Positions 18,725 to 29,122 of a stretch of 64,000 bases of DNA are shown piece by piece (positions within the stretch are counted from its first letter, which is position 1; every line of letters begins with the position of its first letter). The position numbers and the translations under genes are program-made. The notes below the pieces were generated by a model. It ran no database searches. It was not told the origin of the DNA and saw nothing but the letters and a program-made list of their open reading frames with translations. Source of the DNA: an archaeon. Its GTDB lineage: Archaea; Methanobacteriota_B; Thermococci; Methanofastidiosales; NM3. Location: positions 1-64,000 of the forward strand of contig RXIG01000001.1 in assembly GCA_004212155.1 (NCBI GenBank). The letters are read 5' to 3'.

Positions 18725-21061
18725 CTAAAACCATCCCTCAAGGCTCGATTGTCGCGTCCTTTGGTACTCGAGCTCCTCTTTGGAATATCCGAGCGGCTGC
18801 AAGATGCGCGCCACCGAGGGAATGACCTGATTTTGTATGTAGTAGTTGGCATCGATCTCCTCCCCGTTGTACTCGTCGACGGGGATCACCTTGTCGCGTA
18901 TGCGTCCCTGCCCCTTTAGTACGAGATAGGAGATGATCGTGCCCACGCGCACGTCGTCGCCGCGTTCCTTGAGACGCTTGGCGATCTGTACGTGCGGTCC
19001 GATGGCCTTGTATTGCGAGAGTGCCATGGTAAGCTGCGTATCTATGACGAGGTCGTCTATCGGTACCCTGTTCTCCTTGAGTGAGAGTGTCACCTGCTGC
19101 ACGTGCGCTATGGCGCCTTGGATGTCGGCGTCCCGGAGGATCTTTTCAAGCACGGTGCGCTGGGTCTTCTTGGCGATGCCTGTCCAATCGCGCCGCACGA
19201 CCTCGAGCCCCTTCGTGATGATCTTGTCGTCGTCATCGATGAGCGCATACTTCTTCTTCGTCACGAACAGCCCCCTGCGATAGTATCCCTCGAGCTCGAG
19301 CTCCATGCGCTCTGGCATGCGCTCGTTGACGGATGCGAGGAACTCCTGGGCACGGTCGAGGTCCTTGGTCGGCGTGCATACGAAAAGGGAGTCGGTATCT
19401 CCGTAGACGACGGAGAGGCCCTCGGACTGGGCCTGGTCGATGACGCTGTTGATATACTTTCGTCCCCATGCCGTTATCGACTCGGCCGCCTCCTTCGAGT
19501 ACCACCGCGAGCGCGGATATCCGAGATACCCGTAAAACGAGTTCGCAAGGATCTTGAGAGCCCATTGCTGGCTGTAGAGCGATTTGTGCTCAAACCCCGT
19601 GGCCTTGCCCATGCGTTCCTTGATGCGCATGCGCTCGCTGAGCAGGCTGTCGAGTATCGCGGGGATGAATCCCTTCTCCTTGAGGCAGAAGCAATGACCC
19701 GTCGGCGCCATGTTGTCGGTGCAGCACTCGCAATCGAGCGTGTACGGGTCAACGTTGTGGCTGATGATGATCGATGGGTACAGCGAACGGAAATCAAAGT
19801 AGAAGATATGCTCATGCAGCCCCTTTATCGGTTCGACGACATACGCGCCCTCGTAGGTCTCGGCGAAACGACGCGAGAGGTCAGCAGAGCTTGGTGGGCT
19901 GGGTATGAGTGCATTGAGCTCGTGGCTGTGGCGCATGAGGAGCCATTCGACAAGGGCCGACGACGAAGCGCGCGCAACGTCAAAGGGGCGCTGATTGACG
20001 ATCTTTGTCATCTCATACTGGAGCGGCAGCATCTGCTCGCCTATCTCGAATGTGGAAACGGCGTCGTCGCGTGAGTATTCGACAAGCTCCTCGAGCAGGG
20101 ACTCGTCGTCCCAGTACTGCCATATCTTCGAGCCGTCAAGGTCCGACTTCTCGCGCCCCATATACTCGGCGTAGACGGCCTCGAGCGTGTAGCGGGAGAC
20201 GTTCACGTTCTTTTTCACGATGGGGTAGAGGTCGACATGGACCATGCCAGGGACCTCCGCGCTCGTGTTCGACCCACGTCCTTTTAGCTTCATATGGGAC
20301 ACGAAGGGGTGGGAGATGCCATTGACCTCGCAGCGTTTCTTGATGTAGGGGAGGTCGAAGTTGTCGCCGTTGTAGGTAACGAAGACCTCTGGCGAGAGGC
20401 GGTCGAGGAAGGCGAAGAACCCCTCGAGCATCGACGCCTCGTCGTCAAAGTGGTCGACACCCTTGCACGCCTTCCAGCAAAAGACGTGCGACTCCTCGCC
20501 CGTTGCAGCCGATATCATGATGATCGGGTCCGTAGCGGCATCAGGCATCGACTTGTTGACGCTGTATGTCTCGATGTCAAGGCTCATTGACGTAAGCTCC
20601 TCAGGCGCATCCTGGGAGGGAACAGCGTCAACGAGGTACTCCCTGCCGTTACGCAGTTCGGTCGTCATGTCGAGCGGCATGAGGGGTCGAAGCCCTGTGT
20701 CGATGAGGTAGCGGCGGACATAGGGAATGTCATACTCGAATATCGTCGCGTACTGCGCAATGTCTTCGCGAAGTTCGGGCACGTCGAAGGGGTATCTGAA
20801 AAATACCTTGAGGACAGTGACGTCCTCATGGTCGTAGCGTTTGGTGACCTCCTCGGTGCGAAGCACCTGGACGACCTTTTCCTTTGAGACCTTCACAAGA
20901 TCCTCGATTTTCTCGCGCGCCCCTTCCTCCGAGGGGATCGCGTATATGTAGGGATCGTGCCTGTCATCGTAGATGATGCGGGCGGAATCGCCCTCCTTGA
21001 CGAAGAGCCGCACTGCCGTTTTTTCGTCCATCGCGACATAATCGCAGTCATAGATGATCAT
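18725..21061 (-). CDS. DNA polymerase family B
   Basis: Exo SLDIETYS; YFDFRSLYPSIIISHNVD; ILANSFYGYLG; VYGDTDSLFV; C-terminal PIP-like QSSLEGWF; no intein. Confidence 0.96.
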   Translation of the reverse strand: MIIYDCDYVAMDEKTAVRLFVKEGDSARIIYDDRHDPYIYAIPSEEGAREKIEDLVKVSKEKVVQVLRTEEVTKRYDHEDVTVLKVFFRYPFDVPELREDIAQYATIFEYDIPYVRRYLIDTGLRPLMPLDMTTELRNGREYLVDAVPSQDAPEELTSMSLDIETYSVNKSMPDAATDPIIMISAATGEESHVFCWKACKGVDHFDDEASMLEGFFAFLDRLSPEVFVTYNGDNFDLPYIKKRCEVNGISHPFVSHMKLKGRGSNTSAEVPGMVHVDLYPIVKKNVNVSRYTLEAVYAEYMGREKSDLDGSKIWQYWDDESLLEELVEYSRDDAVSTFEIGEQMLPLQYEMTKIVNQRPFDVARASSSALVEWLLMRHSHELNALIPSPPSSADLSRRFAETYEGAYVVEPIKGLHEHIFYFDFRSLYPSIIISHNVDPYTLDCECCTDNMAPTGHCFCLKEKGFIPAILDSLLSERMRIKERMGKATGFEHKSLYSQQWALKILANSFYGYLGYPRSRWYSKEAAESITAWGRKYINSVIDQAQSEGLSVVYGDTDSLFVCTPTKDLDRAQEFLASVNERMPERMELELEGYYRRGLFVTKKKYALIDDDDKIITKGLEVVRRDWTGIAKKTQRTVLEKILRDADIQGAIAHVQQVTLSLKENRVPIDDLVIDTQLTMALSQYKAIGPHVQIAKRLKERGDDVRVGTIISYLVLKGQGRIRDKVIPVDEYNGEEIDANYYIQNQVIPSVARILQPLGYSKEELEYQRTRQSSLEGWF

Positions 21062-21108
21062 TGAGATAAGATATTTATACCACGTATTTAAAGGTATAGA
21101 TAGGTGAT

Positions 21109-21780
21109 ATGATGAAGATTGAGTTCCTTGGACACTCCGCTTTCAGGATCGCTGCACAAAAGACGGTGCTTATCGATCCGTTCCTTTCTAACAATCCGCG
21201 CTCGTCGGTCAAGCCCGGCGATCTAACCGATATCGACATGGTGCTCGTCACCCACGGGCATGGCGACCATCTTGGCGATGCCATCGAGATTGCCAAGAAC
21301 AACGATGCCGTATTCGTAGCCATGTACGAGCTTGCGCACTATGCGGCCTCTAAAGGGGTAAAACAGTTCGAACCGATGAACATCGGCGGCACCATCGATG
21401 TTGGGGGTATCAAGATCACGATGACCAACGCGACCCATTCGTCCGACTTCGAGGGCGGCGCCGGGCATTCTGCAGGATTTGTCGTTAACTTCGGAGACCA
21501 TTCGGTCTACCACACGGGCGACACGGGCGTCTTCTACGACATGAAGCTTATCAGCGAGCTCTACAATCCCGAGGTCGCGTTGCTTCCCATCGGGTCACGA
21601 TTCACGATGGGTGTCAAGGAGGCGATAAAGGCTGTCGAGCTGTTGGACCCGCAGGTCGTCATCCCGATGCATTACAGCACGTACCCCGCCATAGAACAGG
21701 ACCCCCAGGAGCTCAAGCGCGCCGTTGGCGACTCCACCCACGTCGTGATACTCGCACCCGGGGAATCATTCACGTTTTAG
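21109..21780 (+). CDS. metallo-beta-lactamase-fold hydrolase (UPF0173-like)
   Basis: LGHSAFRI...VTHGHGDHLGDA...THSSD...HTGDTGVF...PMHY motifs. Confidence 0.88.
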   Translation: MMKIEFLGHSAFRIAAQKTVLIDPFLSNNPRSSVKPGDLTDIDMVLVTHGHGDHLGDAIEIAKNNDAVFVAMYELAHYAASKGVKQFEPMNIGGTIDVGGIKITMTNATHSSDFEGGAGHSAGFVVNFGDHSVYHTGDTGVFYDMKLISELYNPEVALLPIGSRFTMGVKEAIKAVELLDPQVVIPMHYSTYPAIEQDPQELKRAVGDSTHVVILAPGESFTF

Positions 21781-23031
21781 CCGCTTGACGATCCCTTTTC
21801 GTTTCGTCCAGGTGCCATAGACCGCGCAGAGCCCGAGCGCGCCATACAGGGCACCTTGCATTATCTCATACTTGTAGAGTTCATCCTCGCACGACTGCAC
21901 CTTTGTTCGCACCTCGGCCACTTTCTTGGAATTGCCGAGTTGCGCGTAGATGTCTAGTGACAGCTCATAGAACTTCTTCGCCTCACGATAGTTCTTTCCT
22001 TCGAACTCCCTGTCCCCCTGGACATAGTAGTTTCGTGCCTGCAGATAGGTCTTTGCGAGTTGGATCTTCGACCTGCTCCCTTCCGCCAACTCGTCATAGC
22101 CAAGGCGTTCGTAGAGCTCGATGGCACGTTCGAGATACGATATGGCCGTGGTGTAGTCGCTTACCGCATATGCGTTCTCTCCAAGCTCGCGGAGCTGCTC
22201 CGCCTGGAGGAACGCCTCCTGGACGGCAGTCCCTTTGATCTTTACCTCTATCGACCCTGTCTTTTCATGCACGCCGCCGTACTTGTCCTCATACGTAAGT
22301 GTGAAGAAGATGGTGTGGTACCCGGGCGTGACATCGGCCGTATCGAATCGTGCGATGGCGACGATGCTTCCCGTCACGCCGAGCTCGGGTGGGTCGAAGG
22401 CAGAAAGATATGTGATCTCCTCGAGTGGTATATTGACCGTGCTCTCCGTTGAGAGTTGGATGTTTTGTGCGATGCCCGTACCGAAGTTTTTCATCTCGAG
22501 CTTCACCTCGATAGGGTCGCCGGGCATGACCTCTCCGGTGGACTCCCTCACAGAGAATGCGAGCTTGGGGTCCTGCCGGAAGATCTGCACCGAGATGTCT
22601 GTGGAAAACTGCTCCCATTGGCATCCACCCTCGCATGCCCCGCTGCGGTAGCGCATGACAAGCGTGAGCTGGTGCTTCTGGGCCGGGCACGTCGCCGTGG
22701 GCACGATGCGAAGCGCCGTCACTACCGATTCATTGGGTGACAGGTAGCGCTCGCCCTGGAGGTCGACCTCCACCTCACCCTCCTCTACTATTGTGAAGTA
22801 TTCCTTCTGTGCATTCGTGAGCTCGATGTGCACGAGCGGTCGCCACATGTCCTGCGAGGTCGTGTTGCTGATTAGTAGATTGAGCGTTATCTCCTCGAGC
22901 GGGTCGGGCCGCTCGGGGGACATGGAGCTTAGGACGACGGTCGGTTCCGCCGCTTGGGAGAAGGGGAGAAGCGCGCCTGCAAGGAGCGTCAGCGCGAGGA
23001 GTGTCACGATAGTTCGTTTCATGGTGGTCAT
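21766..23031 (-). CDS. secreted CARDB-like/TPR protein with C-terminal TM
   Basis: Signal peptide MKRTIVTLLALTLLAGALLPFSQA, Ig-like region, TPR-like YTTAISYLERAIELYERLG repeats. Confidence 0.65.
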   Translation of the reverse strand: MTTMKRTIVTLLALTLLAGALLPFSQAAEPTVVLSSMSPERPDPLEEITLNLLISNTTSQDMWRPLVHIELTNAQKEYFTIVEEGEVEVDLQGERYLSPNESVVTALRIVPTATCPAQKHQLTLVMRYRSGACEGGCQWEQFSTDISVQIFRQDPKLAFSVRESTGEVMPGDPIEVKLEMKNFGTGIAQNIQLSTESTVNIPLEEITYLSAFDPPELGVTGSIVAIARFDTADVTPGYHTIFFTLTYEDKYGGVHEKTGSIEVKIKGTAVQEAFLQAEQLRELGENAYAVSDYTTAISYLERAIELYERLGYDELAEGSRSKIQLAKTYLQARNYYVQGDREFEGKNYREAKKFYELSLDIYAQLGNSKKVAEVRTKVQSCEDELYKYEIMQGALYGALGLCAVYGTWTKRKGIVKRLKRE

Positions 23032-23033
23032 CC

Positions 23034-23864
23034 CTATGCGCCCATGAGTATGGTCGACATGTTGCGGATGCCTGGGGCCAGGCCAAGTACTACTATCACG
23101 AGCTTCAATAAATTCTTTATGTTGGTCGTGGTCGCATCGTCCTCTGGCGCCACCCATTCGAGCAGGTAGAGGCTGAGCGTGATGAATACGATCTTTAACG
23201 GGAACATGACCGCGGGACCGGCAATATCGATGAAGAATCCCGTGAGCACGTGCTGTTCGACGTAGTTGTAAAAGTATATGCCAGTAAACGTCGTTGCTGC
23301 ATCGAAGATGTGGGCGCCGACGATGTATTCGTTCCCCCGCAGGAACGTCGAGGGAAATCGGGACGAGGCGAGCAGCAGGGGCACATAGAACACGGCAAAG
23401 AGCACCAGTATGTAGACAATGGCGAGCGTCCGTTCGATGTTGATGGCAACGAGCCCGATCTGGAGCATCGCCACGACGATGCCGATGAGGGAAAGTGTCT
23501 TGTGATACGGTATATGCCTCATGCGCTCAAGCTGCTTTGAGAAGCCAAGCGAGACGAGCGTGAACGCGGTGATGGAGACGTAGATGCCCGGGGTGATGAG
23601 CAGGAACGTGTCGGGATAGACATGGGCATCGACAAGCGCGCGTGCCGTGCCCCCCACGACCATGAACGGCAGCAGGGAGCGTATGAACGTCTGGTCGATC
23701 GTCACAGAGAAATGTTCCAGCAGGCGCAGGATGATGTAGACGCCCACAACGAGCACGAGAGCGTATGCCAGCGTGTTGAATATGTTGTAACCCGAATGCT
23801 GTGTGATCGGTTCGATGAAGTACTTCGTGAAGAAGTCAACGATCGTGTCAGTGGCATTGGCCAT
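23034..23864 (-). CDS. DUF63 family archaeal membrane protein
   Basis: YNIFNTLAYALVLVVGVYIILRLL...ALVDAHVYPDTFLLITPGIY and HIFDAATTF typical of DUF63. Confidence 0.8.
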   Translation of the reverse strand: MANATDTIVDFFTKYFIEPITQHSGYNIFNTLAYALVLVVGVYIILRLLEHFSVTIDQTFIRSLLPFMVVGGTARALVDAHVYPDTFLLITPGIYVSITAFTLVSLGFSKQLERMRHIPYHKTLSLIGIVVAMLQIGLVAINIERTLAIVYILVLFAVFYVPLLLASSRFPSTFLRGNEYIVGAHIFDAATTFTGIYFYNYVEQHVLTGFFIDIAGPAVMFPLKIVFITLSLYLLEWVAPEDDATTTNIKNLLKLVIVVLGLAPGIRNMSTILMGA

Positions 23865-23991
23865 GATATCACTGCCCCGAACGATATTTAAATTTAATCT
23901 AGCCATAATGCCACATTCGGGCCCATCGCGAACGGCCCGCTAAAACAAAAATTAAAAAAAATATTTAAGGGCACGTCTTCTCTTCTTATCC

Positions 23992-25023
23992 ATGACAACT
24001 TTGATGCACACCATGGAGATGCCCCGCAAGGTGGCGCTCGGGAGCCGAATACTCAAAGAGGTCCCCTCCATCGTCGGGGAACTGGGTTACCGACATCCCA
24101 TGGTGCTGTGTGACGAAATTACCTACGACATCGCAGGAAAGACAGTTTCCGAAAGCCTTGGATGCCCTTATCTGTGCATCGACGGCGCGACGTCAGGGGA
24201 GGTCGAACGGGTCCGCAACGAGCTTGCGCCCGAGACTGACGTCGTGATCGGCGCCGGCGGAGGCACGGTCATCGATGTCGCAAAGCTCGCATCCCGGTAT
24301 CGGTCGCTTCCCTTCATATCCATCCCAACCGCCGCATCGCATGACGGCATCGCGTCTTCGCGTGCTTCGATCAAGGCAAGGGACCAGAAGACGTCGATCA
24401 AGGCGCTCCCCCCCGTCGCCATCATCGCCGACACCAGCGTCATCGTCAACGCGCCGTACCGCTTCCTCGCCGCGGGGTGTGCCGATCTGATATCCAACTA
24501 TACGGCGGTCAAGGACTGGGAGCTTGCGCACCGCCTCAAGGGTGAGTACTTCTCGGAGTATGCGGCGCAGCTCTCGCTGCTCTCGGCAAAGCTCATGATC
24601 AAGAACGCGTCCGTTATCAGGGAGGGTTCTGAGAGAAGCGTACGCAAGGTGCTCAAGGGACTCATCTCATCAGGCATCGCCATGAGCATAGCGGGCTCCT
24701 CGCGCCCCGCCTCGGGGTCGGAACACCTGTTCTCCCATGCCCTTGACGTCATCGCACCTAAGCCAGCCATGCATGGCGAACAGTGCGGCATCGGATCCAC
24801 CATGATGATGTACCTCCACGGTGGCTCGTGGCGTTCCATACGCAAGGCGCTCAAGACGGTCAACGCCCCCACGACCTCCCACGACCTGCAGATATCTGAC
24901 GAGCACATCATCGAGGCGCTCATGACCGCACACAAGATACGTGACAGATATACAATACTCGGCGACAAGGGTCTTACGAGGGAGGCCGCCGAGTCTCTGG
25001 CCAGGACCACGGGGGTGATATGA
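23992..25023 (+). CDS. egsA: sn-glycerol-1-phosphate dehydrogenase
   Basis: VIGAGGGTVIDVAKLAS...PTAASHDGIASSRAS...GSEHLFSHALD motifs. Confidence 0.93.
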   Translation: MTTLMHTMEMPRKVALGSRILKEVPSIVGELGYRHPMVLCDEITYDIAGKTVSESLGCPYLCIDGATSGEVERVRNELAPETDVVIGAGGGTVIDVAKLASRYRSLPFISIPTAASHDGIASSRASIKARDQKTSIKALPPVAIIADTSVIVNAPYRFLAAGCADLISNYTAVKDWELAHRLKGEYFSEYAAQLSLLSAKLMIKNASVIREGSERSVRKVLKGLISSGIAMSIAGSSRPASGSEHLFSHALDVIAPKPAMHGEQCGIGSTMMMYLHGGSWRSIRKALKTVNAPTTSHDLQISDEHIIEALMTAHKIRDRYTILGDKGLTREAAESLARTTGVI

Positions 25024-25024
25024 G

Positions 25025-25450
25025 ATGCTTACCCTCATTGGCGAGAGCATGGCGAAAAAGGGCATGAAGTTCATCTTCGAGGGCGCAGACAATGAGAACT
25101 GTGTGAAGTGCAAGCTCCGCTTCACATGCTCGACGAATCTTGAGAAGGGTCGCGTCTACGAGGTCATCGACGTGAAGAAGACCAAGCACTACTGTCCGAA
25201 GGAGGACGCCTACGTGCAACTCGTCGAGATCGTCGAACCGACGCTCGAGATGGCTGTTGCATCCCGGCGGGCCATCGAGGGAATGACGTTCGAGTACGAA
25301 CCGCCGTGTTCCCGGGCGCGCTGCAGGTATCGCGACGAATGCGTACCCCCGGGCGTTGCCCGCGGCGAGAAGGTCCGTATCACGCGGATACTGGGACCCC
25401 TCGAATGCCCCGAGGGACCAAAGAAACGTGTCGAGATCGTGCGAATCTAG
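25025..25450 (+). CDS. UPF0179 family Cys-rich protein
   Basis: CVKCKLRFTCSTNLEKGRVYEV...CSRARCRYRDECVPPG. Confidence 0.85.
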   Translation: MLTLIGESMAKKGMKFIFEGADNENCVKCKLRFTCSTNLEKGRVYEVIDVKKTKHYCPKEDAYVQLVEIVEPTLEMAVASRRAIEGMTFEYEPPCSRARCRYRDECVPPGVARGEKVRITRILGPLECPEGPKKRVEIVRI

Positions 25451-26727
25451 GGATAGATGCGCGACGGCGTTCGGGGAAAGAGGCAAGCATCACGTATATG
25501 CTCGAGCTTGAGTATCCACCTCACCAGGCGTTCGATGCCAAGACCGAATCCTGAGTGTGGCACGCTTCCGTACTTTCTTAGGTCGAGATACCACTGGTAG
25601 TTGTCTATCTCCTCTCCTTCCTTCAACAATCGTTCGACGAGGAGCTGGTAGTCGTCCTCGCGCTGGCTTCCGCCGATGATCTCGCCGTAGCCGGCCGGCG
25701 CCTCGAGGTCCGCACACACTGCCCTGTCCCCCTTTTGCTTCATATAAAAGGCCTTGATATCCTTGGGGAAGTTCTTCACGAAGAAGGGATGTTCGAAGTC
25801 CTCGGTGAGCACCTTTTCCTCCTCATAGCCCAGATCGTTTCCGAACTCGATGGGCAACCCCTTCGCGTTGATGATCGATATGGCCTCGTCGTAGGTGATG
25901 CGTTCGAACTTCGGTTCCATGTCACGAAAATAGGCTGCGTCCTGGCCGAACTCCTCGAGGATGTCGGCGTGCCGTGAACCGACCGCGTTGCAGATCGACG
26001 CCACGAGCCCTTCCTCGACCTTCTCGTTGCACTCCTCGTCACACCAGGCCATCTCCCCCTCGATGTGGCTGAACTCGGTGAGGTGTCTGCGCGTCCTTGA
26101 TTTTTCAGCCCTGAACGAGGGGGTAAGCGAATAGACGTTCTCGAGGGAGAAGATCGCCGCCTCGAGATGGAGCTGTGCCGTCTGCGAGAGATACGCAGTC
26201 TGTCCAAAGTACTCGAGCGGGAACAGCGTGCTCCCGCCTTCGCCAGCGACACTCATGAGGATCGGCGGGAAGACCTCGTGGAATCCATGCTTGTCAAAGT
26301 AATCTCGCGCCGCCTGTATGACGCTTGACTTGATCTTCATGATCTTTTGTGTCTTCGTTGAACGAAGCGCAAGGTGCCTGATATCAAGCAGCGCCTCGGT
26401 GCCCGTGTCCTCCTGGATGGGGAAGTCGGGTGCCGGTGAGACGAGCGCGAACTCGTCGCAGCGCACCTCGACGCCTCCCGGCGCCCTCTCATCCTCGGCA
26501 ACGGTGCCATGGGCCACGATCGATGCCTCAATGTCGGCATCGCGCGCTGCGGCGAATCCGTTCTCATCAACGTTTTGCTTCTTCACAGAGAGCTGTATGA
26601 TGCCGGTGGAGTCCCGTGCGACAACGAAAATGAGCTTTCCATGCCGCCGCTTGCGGTAGACCCACCCCATAATGGTCACTTCCTCTCCTACTCGTTCTCG
26701 TGCATCCTTGATGTAAAAATCCTTCAT
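25447..26727 (-). CDS. asnS: asparaginyl-tRNA synthetase
   Basis: Class II motifs; LTPSFRAEKSRTRRHLTEFSHIE; GFGLGIERLVRWI; N-terminal OB fold. Confidence 0.88.
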   Translation of the reverse strand: MKDFYIKDARERVGEEVTIMGWVYRKRRHGKLIFVVARDSTGIIQLSVKKQNVDENGFAAARDADIEASIVAHGTVAEDERAPGGVEVRCDEFALVSPAPDFPIQEDTGTEALLDIRHLALRSTKTQKIMKIKSSVIQAARDYFDKHGFHEVFPPILMSVAGEGGSTLFPLEYFGQTAYLSQTAQLHLEAAIFSLENVYSLTPSFRAEKSRTRRHLTEFSHIEGEMAWCDEECNEKVEEGLVASICNAVGSRHADILEEFGQDAAYFRDMEPKFERITYDEAISIINAKGLPIEFGNDLGYEEEKVLTEDFEHPFFVKNFPKDIKAFYMKQKGDRAVCADLEAPAGYGEIIGGSQREDDYQLLVERLLKEGEEIDNYQWYLDLRKYGSVPHSGFGLGIERLVRWILKLEHIRDACLFPRTPSRIYP

Positions 26728-26776
26728 GTGAATCACCTTATCTCGTACAACGAACATATAAAAAAGATGCGCATCC

Positions 26777-27718
26777 CTAGAACCAGCGCTTCATCTGCAG
26801 GATGAACACGCCGATAAGGGAGAGCACCCCGGATATGAAAAGAACGTAGAGGAACGCATTCTCCGAATTCTGGAACGGGAGCGCGACGTTCATGCCATAG
26901 AGGCTTGCCACGATCATCGGAAGCGTGAGGATGATCGTTACCGATGTGAGGAACTTCATGACGATGTTGAGGTTGTTCGATATCACCGAGGCATACGCAT
27001 CCATCGTCCCTGAGAGTATGTTCGTGTAGATGTTGGCCATCTCGATGGCCTGCCTGTTCTCGATGATGACGTCCTCGAGGATGTCTTCATCCTCTGGGTA
27101 GACGTGTCTGAAGACGCTTCGCTGCAATCGTTCCACCATGAGCTCGTTGGCCCTGAGCGCCGTGGTGAAAAAGACCAGGCTCTTTTCAAGATTCAAGAGC
27201 TTGATGAGCTCTTCGTTTTTCATCGACTTGTGCAGTTCGCTCTGGATCGCTGCCAGCCGCACGTTGATGCGCTTGAGGTAGTCAAGGTAGGTAAGGGCGG
27301 TATGGTAGAATATCTGCAATACGAATCGGCTCTTCTTTGCCGTGTTGATGTTCTTTATCCGCCCCGCGACGATCTTGTCAACGATGTCGTTTTGCTTCAC
27401 GGTGACGGTGATGATCGTGCTCTCGCAGATGATGATGCCAAGCGGCAGCGTGCTAAACGGCACGCTTTCCTCCTCCTCGCTGTAGTGGGGGGTGCGCAAC
27501 ACGATGAGCGTGACGATGCCCTCGCTCTCGGTACGGGGGCGCTCGTTTATGTCGAGAGGGTCCTTTATGAACTCCACTGGTATGTCGTATGCCTGGCATG
27601 TCTGGGCCACCTCTTCCTCCGTCGGGGACAGGAGGTGTATCCAGCATCCTTTCTCGAACTCGTTAATCCGTTGCAGCTTTCCTTCCTCGGTCTTGTATAT
27701 AGTAAGCATATCCTTCAC
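26777..27718 (-). CDS. CorA family Mg2+/divalent cation transporter
   Basis: Two C-terminal TM helices and YGMNV motif. Confidence 0.92.
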   Translation of the reverse strand: MKDMLTIYKTEEGKLQRINEFEKGCWIHLLSPTEEEVAQTCQAYDIPVEFIKDPLDINERPRTESEGIVTLIVLRTPHYSEEEESVPFSTLPLGIIICESTIITVTVKQNDIVDKIVAGRIKNINTAKKSRFVLQIFYHTALTYLDYLKRINVRLAAIQSELHKSMKNEELIKLLNLEKSLVFFTTALRANELMVERLQRSVFRHVYPEDEDILEDVIIENRQAIEMANIYTNILSGTMDAYASVISNNLNIVMKFLTSVTIILTLPMIVASLYGMNVALPFQNSENAFLYVLFISGVLSLIGVFILQMKRWF

Positions 27719-27933
27719 CCCCTACCCTTCGCTGCCTCCATTACGGCTTGTCAGGGCACGTGCGTAATTAAGGTAGTTGTACATACATTTATAAATTAAT
27801 GGGAGGGCGTTTGGCTGTTGGAGGAGCTGCTGATACATCTCCCCTCTGCCGTACCCAGACGCACGTGCGCAACAAAAACTTTTTAAGCGTGCTGTTTATA
27901 CTTTCGCTACCATACGCATTAGGAGGTGCATTT

Positions 27934-28137
27934 TTGGGAAGAATAAGACCACGATTCATCAAACGTGCGGCAACCGAGGTCGTCGAGAAGTACAGGCATG
28001 ACCTTTCGACAAACTACGAGGAGAACAGGGAATTCTTGCGAGAGGTGCTTGAGGTCCCGAGCCAAACGGTGAAGAATCGTATCGTAGGGTACGTAACGAC
28101 CATCATGAAAAAGGAAGAGCGCGCTAAACTAGCTTGA
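27934..28137 (+). CDS. rps17e: 30S ribosomal protein S17e
   Basis: (M)GRIRPRFIKRAATEVVEKYRHDLSTNYEENREFLREV; TTG start after aggaggt SD. Confidence 0.92.
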   Translation: MGRIRPRFIKRAATEVVEKYRHDLSTNYEENREFLREVLEVPSQTVKNRIVGYVTTIMKKEERAKLA

Positions 28138-29122
28138 TATCATATACCCTCATATGCGAGAGAGGGGCATACGGCTTGACACGCCGTGTGTTTCGTATGA
28201 TGGCTCGCTTTCCCTTCGCTTCTGCCTTCTCGTTTATAACTTGTTCATGCATCTCTTCTTGTCCGTCGTTCACGATGGCGTAGTAGTGTATCGTCCCTTC
28301 GGGCGCAAGAGCGTCAAACGCCGTGTCGAGGAACGCATGCGCTTCGTGGGGAAGGTTCATCACGATCCGGTCGGCAGCCGGAAGCTTGCGTACCATCTCG
28401 GCGGCATCACCGCATAGCGGTTCTATGCATGTTACCTTGTTTCGCAGTATATTTGCATTGAGCAGGTCGATGGCGTCTGGATTAAGGTCGATGGCGTAGA
28501 CGATCTCGGGATGCGCGCGTTTTGCGATAAAGAGTGCAAACGGTCCCACGCCGCAAAACATGTCGATTACCACCTCCCCTTCCCTCACCTGTTCTGCCAC
28601 ACGCTTTCGCTCCGTTGCGAGCCTGGGCGAGAAGAACACCTTGGCGAGGTCGACCTCGAGTTCGAGGCCGTGCTCCTTGTGGACCGTGTACGTCCGCTCC
28701 TCACCCGCGAGGTGGATGAATCTCCGAGTACGGTAGTCTCCCTCGAGGGCGCCTCCCTTGCCGAGCACCACATTGAAGTGCTTGTGGGATGCAAGGAGCG
28801 CAGCTCCTATATCCTGCGCAAAGGGCAGCAGCTCGTCCTGTATGTCCAGCACCGCTATGTCACCTATCGCATCGAATGTGTGGACCTCATCGACGAGCGC
28901 CTCGGGGAGCACGCTTTTGAGCTGTTCGCGGTATGTACGTTCTCGCGGGAGCGGTTCGAACTCCACGTCGACCATCTCGAGTCCCTCGACATCTTCGAAG
29001 ACGGGCATGTAGAGGTGGCCGTCGTCGGCAAAGATGCGGTATCCGGTCCTGAGGACGCCTTCCTCGAGGAGCCGCAGGCGGATATGTTCCCCCTGGGCCC
29101 TGGGCACGCGCACGCCCTTCAT
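28124..29122 (-). CDS. tRNA (guanine37-N1)-methyltransferase Trm5-like
   Basis: FFSPRLATERKRVAEQV...DMFCGVGPFALFIAKR...VMNLPHEA. Confidence 0.88.
   Translation of the reverse strand: MKGVRVPRAQGEHIRLRLLEEGVLRTGYRIFADDGHLYMPVFEDVEGLEMVDVEFEPLPRERTYREQLKSVLPEALVDEVHTFDAIGDIAVLDIQDELLPFAQDIGAALLASHKHFNVVLGKGGALEGDYRTRRFIHLAGEERTYTVHKEHGLELEVDLAKVFFSPRLATERKRVAEQVREGEVVIDMFCGVGPFALFIAKRAHPEIVYAIDLNPDAIDLLNANILRNKVTCIEPLCGDAAEMVRKLPAADRIVMNLPHEAHAFLDTAFDALAPEGTIHYYAIVNDGQEEMHEQVINEKAEAKGKRAIIRNTRRVKPYAPLSHMRVYDIKLV

Noticed and set aside
19103-20074. 323-aa plus-strand ORF
   Set aside because: Lies antisense within the well-supported DNA polymerase B gene; no family motifs.
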